Assembly (NCBI GenBank): GCA_958426775.1
Contig: CATZZP010000008.1
Coordinates: 31,711-95,710, forward strand
Source: an uncultured Bacillota bacterium
GTDB taxonomy: Bacteria > Bacillota > Clostridia > Lachnospirales > CAG-274
Length of the DNA: 64,000 nt
Reading direction: 5' to 3'
Shown here: positions 8,757 through 17,230 of the stretch, in pieces
How the letters are laid out: the number at the start of each line of letters is the position of its first letter
Numbering within the stretch: the stretch's first letter is position 1
The notes under the pieces: model-generated
Database searches by the model: none
The model's input: only the letters and a program-made list of their open reading frames with translations
Told to the model about the DNA's origin: nothing
Program-made: the position numbers and the translations under genes

Positions 8757-9371
8757 ATGAAAATTTTATTAGTAAACGGCAGTCCAAAGGAAAAGGGTTG
8801 TACATATACTGCTCTTTGCGAGGTAAAAAAGGGTATTGAGGAAACCGGTGTTGAGGCTGAAATTTTTCATGTTACTCAAACGGCAGGCTGTATGGGCTGT
8901 GGTGCCTGTGCTAACCTTGGCAGATGTATCCAAAACGATTGTGTAAATGATGCTCTTAAGCTTCTTGATGAGACTGACGGCTTTATTTTCGGCTCACCCG
9001 TTCACTATGCAGGTGCAAGCGGAAATATAACAGGCTTTATGGATAGGCTCTTTTATGCAGGCGGCAGTAAGCTTGCCTTTAAGCCTGCCGCCGCTGTTGT
9101 AAGCTGTAGGAGAGGTGGTGCAAGTGCCGCTTTTGACCAGCTTAATAAGTATTTTACAATTAATAATATGCCTGTAGTATCAGCTCAGTATTGGAATATG
9201 GTACATGGCAATAAGCCCGAAGAGGTTTTACAGGATGAGGAGGGTATGCAGAATATGCGTACCTTAGGCAGAAATACGGCATGGCTTGTAAAATGCATTG
9301 CACTTGCCAAGGAAAACGGAATTGAGCCTCCACAGCTTGAGCAAAAGATAAGAACTAACTTTATCAGATAA
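8757..9371 (+). CDS. flavodoxin-family NAD(P)H-dependent FMN reductase / iron-sulfur flavoprotein-like
   Basis: A 204-residue flavodoxin-fold protein. The FMN phosphate-binding loop is VNGSPKEKG at residues 6-14. A cysteine cluster follows with C45, C48, C51, C57 and C62, as in iron-sulfur flavoproteins, and FGSPVHYAGASG binds the flavin ring edge. The family transfers electrons from NAD(P)H or ferredoxin to small acceptors such as quinones or other oxidants; the acceptor cannot be told. AAGGAGGT precedes the ATG. The gene stands alone and ends in a terminator shared with maf on the other strand. Confidence 0.87.
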   Translation: MKILLVNGSPKEKGCTYTALCEVKKGIEETGVEAEIFHVTQTAGCMGCGACANLGRCIQNDCVNDALKLLDETDGFIFGSPVHYAGASGNITGFMDRLFYAGGSKLAFKPAAAVVSCRRGGASAAFDQLNKYFTINNMPVVSAQYWNMVHGNKPEEVLQDEEGMQNMRTLGRNTAWLVKCIALAKENGIEPPQLEQKIRTNFIR

Positions 9372-9379
9372 TAGTATAC

Positions 9380-9409
9380 CCCCCAAAGTCAAAAGTCTGA
9401 CCTTGGGGG
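9380..9409. terminator. bidirectional intrinsic terminator between the flavoprotein gene and maf
   Basis: CCCCCAA / TTGGGGG outer arms plus an inner GTCA / TGAC pair form a stem over 9380-9409. T-rich sequence follows on the plus strand. It lies between two convergent stop codons. Confidence 0.8.
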
Positions 9410-9416
9410 TAAATTT

Positions 9417-10019
9417 TTAAATAAATCTGTTTGTTTTAAGTGAACGGTATACCTTAGCCACAGGCAAGCCTACTATTGTATAGTAATCTCCCGCTATACT
9501 CTCAACAAGGGCAGCACCCTTTTCCTGTATGCCGTATGCACCTGCTTTGTCCATAGGCTCCCAGGTGGAAATATAAGCATCAATTTCGTCATCTGTCAGG
9601 TCAAAGAATTTCACCTCTGCCTGCGAAACAAAGCTTTCGGCAGTTACCTTGCCTAAGGTTGCATAAATTATGGTTACACCTGTATATACACTGTGTGACC
9701 TGCCTGAAAGTGCCTTTAACATTCTGAAGGCATCAGCCCTGTCCTTTGGCTTGCCAAGTATTTCATTATCAAGGGCGACAATAGTATCGGCGGCAATAAC
9801 CGCAATTTTATCAGATGTACTATCACTATCCTCCGAGAGGACCTTATCAAATACATTGTCCGCCTTGCGTGAGGATAACTGAGCTACTATCTCCTTAGGA
9901 CCGAGTCCGTCAGCATAGCTTTCATCACAGCTTGATGTAATTACTCTGAAATTAATACCTACTTGCTTTAATAAATCCTGCCTGCGTGGGGATTGTGATG
10001 CTAAAACAATATCTGTCAT
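9417..10019 (-). CDS. maf: Maf family nucleotide pyrophosphatase
   Basis: A 200-residue Maf protein with ASQSPRR at residues 7-13, the GKPKD motif and the SHSVYTGV segment (about 110-117) that build the nucleotide-binding cleft, and a C-terminal AGDYYTIVGLPV. Maf proteins hydrolyse non-canonical or pyrimidine nucleoside triphosphates and are associated with septum inhibition. The ATG has an upstream AAAGG. It lies downstream of the DUF4321 gene by 17 bases and the 35-aa gene, in one minus-strand operon with a promoter at 10443-10471. The region between residues 55 and 70 is somewhat longer than in short Mafs. Confidence 0.94.
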   Translation of the reverse strand: MTDIVLASQSPRRQDLLKQVGINFRVITSSCDESYADGLGPKEIVAQLSSRKADNVFDKVLSEDSDSTSDKIAVIAADTIVALDNEILGKPKDRADAFRMLKALSGRSHSVYTGVTIIYATLGKVTAESFVSQAEVKFFDLTDDEIDAYISTWEPMDKAGAYGIQEKGAALVESIAGDYYTIVGLPVAKVYRSLKTNRFI

Positions 10020-10036
10020 TTTTATTGCCTTTCTTA

Positions 10037-10285
10037 TTATAATTTTTTGTATACTAAAATAGAGAGCAGCATACCTATAATGCCTGCTATATTAAGCTTT
10101 ACTGAAAAGCCAAGCTGTAAGGAAAAGAAAGATAAATCAAGGCTGAAGGGTGGATTTAAGCCGATTTCTTTTCCGTATTTAAGCCAGCTTAAAAAGGAAA
10201 CATTGCCTAAGGTGTCGCCTATAAGCCCGCCTATTACAAGACCTGAAATTAATATAAGTATAAATGTCAGTGAGCTTTTTTTCAT
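10037..10285 (-). CDS. DUF4321 domain membrane protein
   Basis: An 82-residue protein with two hydrophobic segments (about 6-27 and 60-78) around a short loop with SFLSWLKYGKEIG and the NPPFSLDLSFFSLQLGF stretch, the pattern of DUF4321. Function is unknown. In Clostridia it commonly sits next to maf, as here, 17 bases upstream of it. The GGGAGG Shine-Dalgarno immediately follows the stop codon of the 35-aa gene, which suggests coupled translation. It probably resides in the cytoplasmic membrane. Confidence 0.8.
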   Translation of the reverse strand: MKKSSLTFILILISGLVIGGLIGDTLGNVSFLSWLKYGKEIGLNPPFSLDLSFFSLQLGFSVKLNIAGIIGMLLSILVYKKL

Positions 10286-10296
10286 ATTATACCTCC

Positions 10297-10404
10297 CTAA
10301 AAGGACACTCCTATAAAGAAAAATCCGAAAATTTTTATTAAAATATATAAAGCAAAAAGAACAGCACCGATAGCTATTAAAAAGCTTATTATATCCTTTT
10401 TCAT
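10297..10404 (-). CDS. 35-aa single-pass membrane protein, uncharacterised
   Basis: An intact 35-codon frame on the minus strand starts at ATG 10402-10404 after GAGGGAG (spacing 8) and ends at TAG 10297-10299. The predicted peptide begins MKKDIISFL, has one hydrophobic helix spanning nearly its whole length, and ends in FIGVSF. The stop codon sits directly against the Shine-Dalgarno of the DUF4321 gene. A promoter lies upstream at 10443-10471. These features argue for a real gene that heads the small-protein-DUF4321-maf operon. No family is recognised. It could be a membrane partner of the DUF4321 protein. Confidence 0.65.
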   Translation of the reverse strand: MKKDIISFLIAIGAVLFALYILIKIFGFFFIGVSF

Positions 10405-10442
10405 TATTTGATCTCCCTCAATCAGTAAAAAACACTAAGCTT

Positions 10443-10471
10443 ATTTTATAATATTTAAAGCAAATTTTCAA
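10443..10471 (-). promoter_or_regulatory. promoter for the 35-aa/DUF4321/maf operon
   Basis: On the minus strand: TTGAAA, a 17-base spacer and TAAAAT, ending about 40 bases before the 35-aa gene. It is divergent from the MBOAT promoter at 10490. Confidence 0.6.
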
Positions 10472-10489
10472 GCCCTGCACAGAATTATG

Positions 10490-10518
10490 TTGAAGATAAC
10501 CCCAAAATTGTTTATAAT
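10490..10518 (+). promoter_or_regulatory. sigma-A-type promoter for the MBOAT operon
   Basis: TTGAAG, a 17-base spacer and TATAAT, about 22 bases before the MBOAT start codon. It overlaps an upstream in-frame ATG at 10487, which therefore cannot be the real start. Confidence 0.8.
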
Positions 10519-10540
10519 TACAATATGGAGGTTTGAACTT

Positions 10541-11995
10541 ATGCTTTTTAACTCTTTTGATTTTATAGTGTTTTTTACAGCAGTGCTTTTTCTTTATTAT
10601 ATAGTGCCTAAAAAGGTTCAGTGGCAGTTTATTCTGGCTGCAAGTATTCTCTTTTATATGTATGAAAGACCGGAGCTTATACTTTTGCTTTTTGGTATAA
10701 TTGCAATTAATTATTTTGCAAGTATGCTTATATATAATGCTAAGAGCAACAGGTATAAAAAAAGGTATCTTACAATAGCTGTTGTACTTGATTTTGCCAT
10801 ACTTGCCGTTTTTAAGTACCTTATGTTTATAAGTGACAGCTTCAGGTGGCTTTATGAGCTTATAGGCTTGGAATATCCCGTAAAAAGCTTCAGTATAGTG
10901 TTGCCTATGGGTATTTCCTTTTATACCTTTCAGGCGGCAGGTTATCTTATAGATATTTACAGAGGCGACTATAAGCCTGAAAGAAGCTTTTTAAGGTTTG
11001 CAACCTTTATGTCCTTTTTCCCTCAGATTATAGCAGGTCCCATAGAAAGAGGCAATTTAATGCTGCCTCAGCTTTTTACACCTAAAAAACCGGAGGCAGA
11101 TAATATCTCTATGGGCTTAAAAATTATGCTGTGGGGATATTTTAAAAAGGTTGTTATTGCAGATAGGCTTAATGTGCTTGTAAATACGGTATACGGCTCG
11201 CCTACGGAGTATGAGGGCTTGGCTCTCTTAACGGCAACTCTGATGTTTGCGGTGCAGATTTATTGTGATTTCAGCGGTTATTCCGACCTTGCAAGAGGCT
11301 GTGCAAAAACAATGGGTATAGAGCTGATAAATAACTTTGACAGACCGTACTTTGCCACAAGTATAAGGGACTTCTGGAGAAGGTGGCATATTTCACTGTC
11401 CACATGGTTCAGAGATTACCTTTATATTCCTTTAGGAGGCAACAGAGTCGGTATGTGCCGTCAATGGCTTAACTATATGATAACCTTTATGGTAAGCGGT
11501 CTTTGGCACGGGGCAAGCTGGAGCTATGTTGCATGGGGTGCCTTACATGGCTTTTACCAGATTATAGGCAATATAAAAATCAAGCTTTTCGGTAAGCCTG
11601 AGAAAAACAGATTTTTCCTATTTAACCTTGTATCCCTTGTAATTACCTTTGTGCTTGTTACCTTTGCATGGATATTCTTTAAGGCAAATAATATAAGTGA
11701 CGGTATTTATATAGCGTCACATTTATTTACTAACATAGGTAAGATAACGGATATGCAGTACCTTTATGAGGTAGTAAACAGCTTAGGGCTTAATCTTTTT
11801 GAGCTGGAGCTTATGGCAATTGCCGTTATATTCCTTGTTATATGTGAAATAATAAGCTTTAAGTATGAGATAAATGAGCTTATGTGTAAGCTGCCCTTTG
11901 TATTAAGGTTTGGCTTTTACTATGTAACTGCTGTTATGATTTTAGGAATGGGGGTGTTTTCAAGTGGAGGAGCTTTCATATACTTGCAATTCTGA
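10541..11995 (+). CDS. MBOAT family membrane O-acyltransferase (AlgI/DltB-like)
   Basis: A 484-residue polytopic membrane protein with the MBOAT fold. It begins MLFNSFDFIVFF, the usual AlgI-type start. It contains PMGISFYTFQAAGYLIDIYRG, then FFPQIIAGPI, then RDFWRRWHISLSTWFRDYLY, then the catalytic-histidine segment LWHGASWSYVAWGALHG with H323. AlgI-type proteins move acyl groups across the membrane to acetylate exported polysaccharide or peptidoglycan. The start at 10541 has TGGAGG upstream and fits the promoter at 10490-10518. The SGNH partner overlaps its 3' end by 32 bases, pointing to one O-acylation unit. The target polymer is unknown. Confidence 0.93.
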   Translation: MLFNSFDFIVFFTAVLFLYYIVPKKVQWQFILAASILFYMYERPELILLLFGIIAINYFASMLIYNAKSNRYKKRYLTIAVVLDFAILAVFKYLMFISDSFRWLYELIGLEYPVKSFSIVLPMGISFYTFQAAGYLIDIYRGDYKPERSFLRFATFMSFFPQIIAGPIERGNLMLPQLFTPKKPEADNISMGLKIMLWGYFKKVVIADRLNVLVNTVYGSPTEYEGLALLTATLMFAVQIYCDFSGYSDLARGCAKTMGIELINNFDRPYFATSIRDFWRRWHISLSTWFRDYLYIPLGGNRVGMCRQWLNYMITFMVSGLWHGASWSYVAWGALHGFYQIIGNIKIKLFGKPEKNRFFLFNLVSLVITFVLVTFAWIFFKANNISDGIYIASHLFTNIGKITDMQYLYEVVNSLGLNLFELELMAIAVIFLVICEIISFKYEINELMCKLPFVLRFGFYYVTAVMILGMGVFSSGGAFIYLQF

Positions 11996-13028
11996 TAAGA
12001 AAAAAGGCAGTTTGGCACTGCTTGCCTTTAAGCTTGTACTATTTATAGCAGTCTTAATACCTGCATTTATTTATATAGGCAATAAATACTCCGTTGCAAG
12101 TACGGAAAATCAAATAAATACCTATAATCAAAGCCGTTGGAATGATTTTTATGCTTTTCCCAAGGATAGCCTTGATGTTGTTTTCCTGGGCTCATCACAT
12201 TCCTATTGCACCTTTGACCCTGAAATAATAGACAGTAAGCTTGGCACAAGCAGCTTTCAGCTTGGTATGCCTCTGCAGCATTTAGACAGCACCTATTATA
12301 CAATGCGAGAGGTATATAATTATCAAAAGCCATATTTAGCGGTTATAGAGGTTTATTGGGATATGCTTGATGATGAGTTTGAGCTTACTCAGGCGGGATA
12401 CCTTTTTCAGGTAATGCAGAATAAGGAGCTTGAAAAAGATTATATTAAAAATGTGTTTCCTATGAGTGAAAAAATTAAGTATAAAAATGCCGCTATGCGT
12501 TATCAGGCGGATTATTTCGCTTACAGGTCAAGTCAGCTTAAAAAGAGCGTTGAAGCAAAGTACAATGTGTCAATGCCCGTATCTCAAAGGCAGGAGGGTA
12601 TCGAAAAATATCGTTCTAAGGGCTATACATATTGTGATTATAAAATGATGCCCGATGAGTTTGACAAAACTAATCAGTTTAAGGGCTTAGACGGCAGTAA
12701 ATGGCAGATGAATGAAACTCAGGCTGATTATTTAAGAGAGCTGACTAAGCTTTGCAAGAGCAACGGAACAGATGTTATTTTTGTAACTGCACCTGTTGCA
12801 AACGTATCTATGGACTATATTAAAAACTATGGCGAAATACACAATAAGGTTCAGGCTCTGGCAGATGAGCTTGAGGTGTCTTATCTTGATTTTAACTATG
12901 TAAACGATGAATACGGTCTGCTTACAAATGATAACTTCAGGGATGATGCTCACTTAAACCACAGCGGTGTTGAAATAGTAGATAACTATTTTGTAAACTG
13001 GCTTAATGAAAATTATTATATGAGATAA
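11964..13028 (+). CDS. SGNH-hydrolase-like membrane protein, partner of the MBOAT acyltransferase
   Basis: A 354-residue protein with one N-terminal transmembrane helix (about 17-38) and an extracellular domain. The block I serine motif is FLGSSHS (residues 74-80). The C-terminal D-x-x-H is D327/H330 in DDAHLNHSG, typical of SGNH acyltransferases such as AlgJ/AlgX or DltD. Such proteins take the acyl group delivered by an MBOAT protein and place it on a sugar polymer. The GTG start overlaps the MBOAT gene by 32 bases and follows GGGGGTG, so translation is probably coupled. A strong terminator closes the pair. The substrate is not indicated. Confidence 0.8.
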   Translation: MEELSYTCNSDKKKGSLALLAFKLVLFIAVLIPAFIYIGNKYSVASTENQINTYNQSRWNDFYAFPKDSLDVVFLGSSHSYCTFDPEIIDSKLGTSSFQLGMPLQHLDSTYYTMREVYNYQKPYLAVIEVYWDMLDDEFELTQAGYLFQVMQNKELEKDYIKNVFPMSEKIKYKNAAMRYQADYFAYRSSQLKKSVEAKYNVSMPVSQRQEGIEKYRSKGYTYCDYKMMPDEFDKTNQFKGLDGSKWQMNETQADYLRELTKLCKSNGTDVIFVTAPVANVSMDYIKNYGEIHNKVQALADELEVSYLDFNYVNDEYGLLTNDNFRDDAHLNHSGVEIVDNYFVNWLNENYYMR

Positions 13029-13032
13029 GGCT

Positions 13033-13070
13033 AAAAATCCGCAGAACTGTTTGTCCTGCGGATTTTTATT
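13033..13070. terminator. bidirectional terminator between the SGNH and ABC exporter genes
   Basis: AAAAATCCGCAG (13033-13044) pairs with CTGCGGATTTTT (13056-13067) with an 11-base loop. Both flanks give U tracts, so it can serve both convergent genes. The ABC stop codon lies within the right arm. Confidence 0.85.
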
Positions 13071-14853
13071 TTCTCTGATTATTATTTAATAAATGCTTAA
13101 ACTGCTTATTGTAAAGCTCCTTATACCGACCGTTTTTTGCAAGAAGCTCGGTATGTTTTCCAACCTCGATAATTTTACCCTTATCCATTACTATTATTTT
13201 ATCGGCATTAATTATGGTTGATAAACGGTGTGCAATAACAATAGAGGTTCTGCCCTTCATAAGATTATCAAGAGCCTCTTGTACAAGCTCCTCCGATTCG
13301 GAGTCAAGGGCGCTTGTTGCTTCATCAAGTATTAAAATCCTTGGGTTTTTAAGAAAAACTCTGGCTATAGCAATTCTTTGCTTTTGTCCTCCCGAAAGAC
13401 CTATTCCTCTTTCACCAAGTACGGTTTTAAAGCCGTTAGGTGTGTTTTTGATAAATTCCAAGGCATTTGCTGAGATTGCGGACTGTATTATTTCATCTTC
13501 GCTTGCATTGGGATTGCCGTATCTTATATTTTCTTCTATTGTATCACTGAATAAAATTGTGTTTTGAAATACCATACCCATTTGCTTATATAAGGAGTTA
13601 AGCTTATAGTCCTTTATATCCCTGCCGGAAACAATAACTCTGCCCTTGTCAGGGTCGTAAAATCTTGCAAGGAGGCTGACAAGGGTTGTTTTACCACAGC
13701 CGCTTGAGCCTACAAGGGCTATTCTCTCTCCGTCCTTAATGCTGAGAGATATATGGGAAAGGGTATCCGTATCAGAATTTTTATCATATTTAAAGCAGAC
13801 ATTTTCAAAGGCAATATCTATGGGGGAATTTTCATCAACTTCAACGGCATTTTCTTTTTCTGCTATATCAACAGGTGTATCCAATATTTCATAAACACGT
13901 TCTATGCCTGCAATGCTCTGGGAGTAGGCAACGCTTAATTCGGCAAAACGCTTTAACGGTACAGTCAAAGAACACAAATAGCTGTTAAATACAATAAGGT
14001 CACCTATAGTCATACTGTCTTTTGCAATAAAGCTTGCACCAAGACATAAAACAACCGCCATAATTATATCGGCAAAGCTGTTAATAATAGCCGTACCTAA
14101 GGCAAAAAGCATATTTGTTTTTGTTCTGAAACGATAATAATTGTCGGCAATGGCATTAAATTTGGTTGATTCTTCAAGGCTGCTGTTAAAAAGCCTTATT
14201 GTTGCAAAGCCGCCAAATCTTTCGGCGGCAAAAGCTGAAAGATTAGCAAGCTCATTTTGTTCTTTTTTGCTGTTCTTTCTTATACCGACTCTGATTTTTT
14301 GGGTAAAAACTGCCGAAAGAGGCAGTGTAATTACGGAAATCAAAGTAAGAGGAATGCTTACACAAAGCATTAAAATAACAAGTATAATAATCAATACACC
14401 GTCAATCCATACATTTGTTACAACAGTCCACACAAAGCTGTGTACGCACTGTACATCACTGCTTATACGCGATACAAGTGCACCGGATTTGTTTTTGCCA
14501 AAGAAACAGGCAGACATTTTTTGTATATGTGCATATAGCTCGATACGCATTTTAAGCATTACTCTGTTGGAAACTATTAATGAACAAACTTCACGGAAAT
14601 AGGTGGCAGGTATTGCAATGAAAGTGTACATACAGCAAAGTATAAATAACCATTTATATATTTCGCTTAGCTGTTCATTTACGGTAAGTGAAGAGGAGGG
14701 TGAGAGTACTGTATCGGTAAAGTACCTTATAACCTGAGGTAAAGCCATAGGTACGCAGAGCTTAATTACACCGCATACCGATGAAATGAATATAAGATAC
14801 CAATATGGTTTTATGTAATTAAGGGTACGTATTGCAGGGTGTTGATTTTTCAA
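13066..14853 (-). CDS. ABC exporter, fused permease and ATPase (MsbA/YknU-like)
   Basis: A 595-residue half-transporter. Six transmembrane helices lie in the first ~320 residues. A nucleotide-binding domain follows with Walker A GSSGCGKTT, Q-loop MVFQNTILF, signature LSGGQKQR, Walker B ILILDEATSALD and switch histidine in IAHRLS, so the ATPase is complete. It should work as a homodimer because no partner half is adjacent. The substrate (lipid, peptide or drug) is not evident. A TTG start is chosen; AAGG lies about 10 bases upstream and no better start exists. A weak promoter is seen at 14890-14918. Confidence 0.93.
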   Translation of the reverse strand: MKNQHPAIRTLNYIKPYWYLIFISSVCGVIKLCVPMALPQVIRYFTDTVLSPSSSLTVNEQLSEIYKWLFILCCMYTFIAIPATYFREVCSLIVSNRVMLKMRIELYAHIQKMSACFFGKNKSGALVSRISSDVQCVHSFVWTVVTNVWIDGVLIIILVILMLCVSIPLTLISVITLPLSAVFTQKIRVGIRKNSKKEQNELANLSAFAAERFGGFATIRLFNSSLEESTKFNAIADNYYRFRTKTNMLFALGTAIINSFADIIMAVVLCLGASFIAKDSMTIGDLIVFNSYLCSLTVPLKRFAELSVAYSQSIAGIERVYEILDTPVDIAEKENAVEVDENSPIDIAFENVCFKYDKNSDTDTLSHISLSIKDGERIALVGSSGCGKTTLVSLLARFYDPDKGRVIVSGRDIKDYKLNSLYKQMGMVFQNTILFSDTIEENIRYGNPNASEDEIIQSAISANALEFIKNTPNGFKTVLGERGIGLSGGQKQRIAIARVFLKNPRILILDEATSALDSESEELVQEALDNLMKGRTSIVIAHRLSTIINADKIIVMDKGKIIEVGKHTELLAKNGRYKELYNKQFKHLLNNNQRK

Positions 14854-14889
14854 GCCGTATTTTCCTTTCCTTATGAAAATAATAATATC

Positions 14890-14918
14890 ATTATAGCATA
14901 TAATATGGTTATTGTATA
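14890..14918 (-). promoter_or_regulatory. likely promoter for the ABC exporter
   Basis: Minus strand TATACA, a 17-base spacer and a consensus TATAAT. The -35 is weak (4 of 6 matches) and the region is A+T-rich. Confidence 0.4.
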
Positions 14919-14948
14919 TATATTAATGTTTTAAATTTTGTATTTACC

Positions 14949-14977
14949 TTGACAAATTATATTTACTGTGTTAGGAT
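14949..14977 (+). promoter_or_regulatory. sigma-A promoter of the metG T-box leader
   Basis: Consensus TTGACA, a 17-base spacer and TAGGAT. Transcription would start near 14984, just before stem I of the T-box leader. Confidence 0.8.
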
Positions 14978-14987
14978 ATTTTTGTTA

Positions 14988-15253
14988 AATGCTGTGAAAA
15001 GGAAAGTAGGCTTACGCATACGTTACAGAGAGCCGCTGTTGCTGGAAGGCGGTACGGATTGGTTAGCTGAAAGTGGCCTTGGAGCTATGCACCGACTGCG
15101 TATTTGCGTATAGGCTGTGTCGGGTACGCCCGTTAAAGCGTCAAAGTATGTATGTACTTGCAGAGGTTTAAGTCGTAAGGCTTAAATAAATTAAGGTGGT
15201 AACACGGAGCAATGCCTTCGTCCTTTGTTGGGGCGGAGGCTTTTATATTTTTT
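14988..15253 (+). ncRNA. T-box riboswitch leader of metG
   Basis: The leader shows the full T-box order: a K-turn-side stem AAGG/CCTT, an AGTA loop-E segment, the AG-bulge part CAGAGAGCC, and the T-box sequence AAGGTGGTAACACGG at 15193-15207. An intrinsic terminator follows with arms GCCTTCGTCC / GGGGCGGAGGC (15214-15240) and T-rich sequence to 15253. The UGGU bulge fits a tRNA ending in discriminator A. By alignment with the CCTTGGAG block, the specifier position is 15073-15075 and reads GUG, not AUG. An ATG at 15087 lies outside the specifier loop. Uncharged tRNA should favour antitermination into metG. Confidence 0.92.
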
Positions 15254-15271
15254 AAGGAGGAATTTTAAAAA

Positions 15272-17230
15272 ATGAATAAGGGTAAGTATTATATTACAAC
15301 AGCTATTGCCTACACATCAGGCAAGCCTCATATAGGCAACACCTATGAAATAGTGCTTGCAGACAGTATTGCACGCTTTAAGCGTAAAGAGGGCTATGAT
15401 GTATTTTTCCAGACAGGCACAGATGAGCATGGTCAAAAAATTGAGGAAAAGGCTAAGTCAGAGGGTATTACTCCAAAGCAGTATGTTGATACGGTAGCGG
15501 GAGAGATTAAGCGTATCTGGGATTTAATGAACACCTCATATGATAAGTTTATCCGTACTACAGATAATGACCATGAGGCACAGGTACAGAAAATATTTAA
15601 AAAGCTTTACGACAAGGGTGATATTTATAAGGGTCATTACGAGGGTATGTATTGTACACCCTGTGAATCCTTCTGGACAGAATCTCAGCTTGTAGACGGT
15701 AAGTGTCCTGACTGCGGACGTGAGGTACACCCTGCTAAGGAGGAGGCATACTTCCTTAAATTAAGCAAATACGCTGACAGACTTATTGAGCATATTAATA
15801 CTCACCCTGAGTTTATTCAGCCTGTTTCACGTAAGAATGAAATGATGAATAACTTTTTACTTCCCGGTTTACAGGACTTATGCGTATCACGTACTTCCTT
15901 TAAGTGGGGTATACCTGTAAGCTTTGATGATAAGCATGTTGTCTATGTATGGCTTGACGCTCTCACAAACTATATTACAGGTATCGGCTATGACTGCGAC
16001 GGTAACCATACAGATTGCTTTAAGGCAAACTGGCCTGCTGACTTACACTTAATAGGTAAGGATATTATCCGTTTCCACACTATTTACTGGCCTATTATTC
16101 TTATGGCATTGGATTTACCACTGCCAAAGCAGGTATTCGGTCACCCATGGCTTTTAAGAGGTGAGGGCAGTAATGTTGTTAAAATGAGTAAATCAAGAGG
16201 CAATGTTATTTATGCAGACGACCTTTCAGAGGTTTTCGGTGTAGATGCAGTACGTTATTTTGTACTTCATGAAATGCCTTTTGAAAATGACGGTATTGTA
16301 TCCTGGGAGCTTATTGCAGACAGGTATAATTCTGACCTTGCAAATGTTTTGGGCAATCTTGTAAACCGTACGGTATCAATGTCAAACAAGTACTTCGGCG
16401 GTATTGTGGCAAGCAAGGGTGTAACAGATGAAGTTGATGCTGACCTTAAAGCTGTTTGCACCTCTGCACGTAATAAGGTAATTGAAAAAATGGATAAGCT
16501 TCGTGTAGCTGATGCTATTACTGAAATATTTACCTTATTTAAGAGATGTAATAAATATGTTGATGAAACTCAGCCTTGGGTGCTTGCAAAGGACGAGGCA
16601 CAGGCAGACAGGCTTTCAGAGGTGCTTTACAATCTTACAGAGGGCATAATAATAGGTGCAAGCCTTTTAGAGCCTTTTATGCCTGAAACAGCTCAGCGTA
16701 TTGTAAAACAGCTTAATACGGAAATAAGAAGCTTTGAGGAGCTTGATAAGTTCGGTATTTACAAATCAGGCTCTAAGGTGGCTGAACAGCCTGATATGCT
16801 TTTTGCACGCCTTGATATGAAGGACGTTAAGGCTCACGCCGATAAGGTGGCAGAGGCACAGATTAAGGAGGCACAGGCTGAGGAGGCTGCCGCAAAGAAG
16901 GCAGAGCCTATAACTATTGATGATTTTGCAAAGGTAGAGCTTAAAATAGGCAAGGTTTTAGAGTGTAAAAAGGTAGAAGGTGCAGATAAGCTTTTACAGT
17001 CGCAAATTCAGATAGGTAATGAAGTACGTACTATTCTTTCGGGCATAGCCAAGTGGTATAAGCCGGAGGAAATGGTGGGCAAAAACGTAGTAGTTGTTAC
17101 AAACCTTCCTCCACGTAAAATGAGAGGTGTAATGAGCGAGGGTATGATACTTGCGGCTTCCGATGATGAGGGCAACTTAAAGATAATTACTACGGACGGT
17201 GATATAAAGTCAGGCAGTGAGGTAGGCTGA
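15272..17230 (+). CDS. metG: methionyl-tRNA synthetase
   Basis: Class I methionyl-tRNA synthetase of 652 residues. The HIGH-type motif is PHIGN at residues 19-23. A zinc knuckle has CTPC and CPDC near residues 127-148, and KMSKS is at 304-308. The anticodon-binding helical domain spans about 370-530. A C-terminal EMAP/Trbp111-type tRNA-binding domain runs from about 550 and includes ELKIGKVLECKKVEGADKLL. AAGGAGG precedes the ATG. It is controlled by the T-box leader immediately upstream. tatD overlaps its stop by one base (TGATG), so the two are co-translated. Confidence 0.97.
   Translation: MNKGKYYITTAIAYTSGKPHIGNTYEIVLADSIARFKRKEGYDVFFQTGTDEHGQKIEEKAKSEGITPKQYVDTVAGEIKRIWDLMNTSYDKFIRTTDNDHEAQVQKIFKKLYDKGDIYKGHYEGMYCTPCESFWTESQLVDGKCPDCGREVHPAKEEAYFLKLSKYADRLIEHINTHPEFIQPVSRKNEMMNNFLLPGLQDLCVSRTSFKWGIPVSFDDKHVVYVWLDALTNYITGIGYDCDGNHTDCFKANWPADLHLIGKDIIRFHTIYWPIILMALDLPLPKQVFGHPWLLRGEGSNVVKMSKSRGNVIYADDLSEVFGVDAVRYFVLHEMPFENDGIVSWELIADRYNSDLANVLGNLVNRTVSMSNKYFGGIVASKGVTDEVDADLKAVCTSARNKVIEKMDKLRVADAITEIFTLFKRCNKYVDETQPWVLAKDEAQADRLSEVLYNLTEGIIIGASLLEPFMPETAQRIVKQLNTEIRSFEELDKFGIYKSGSKVAEQPDMLFARLDMKDVKAHADKVAEAQIKEAQAEEAAAKKAEPITIDDFAKVELKIGKVLECKKVEGADKLLQSQIQIGNEVRTILSGIAKWYKPEEMVGKNVVVVTNLPPRKMRGVMSEGMILAASDDEGNLKIITTDGDIKSGSEVG

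Noticed and set aside
10487..10540. N-terminal extension of the MBOAT gene from ATG 10487
   Set aside because: It overlaps the -35 element of the promoter, has no Shine-Dalgarno, and the family N-terminus begins at 10541.
14141..14602. 153-codon plus-strand frame within the ABC exporter gene
   Set aside because: Antisense shadow of a well-conserved permease region, with no promoter or Shine-Dalgarno.
15087..15089. ATG in the metG leader as the T-box methionine specifier
   Set aside because: It lies 3' of the CCTTGGAG block, outside the specifier loop defined by the AAGG/CCTT and GGCT/AGCT helices.
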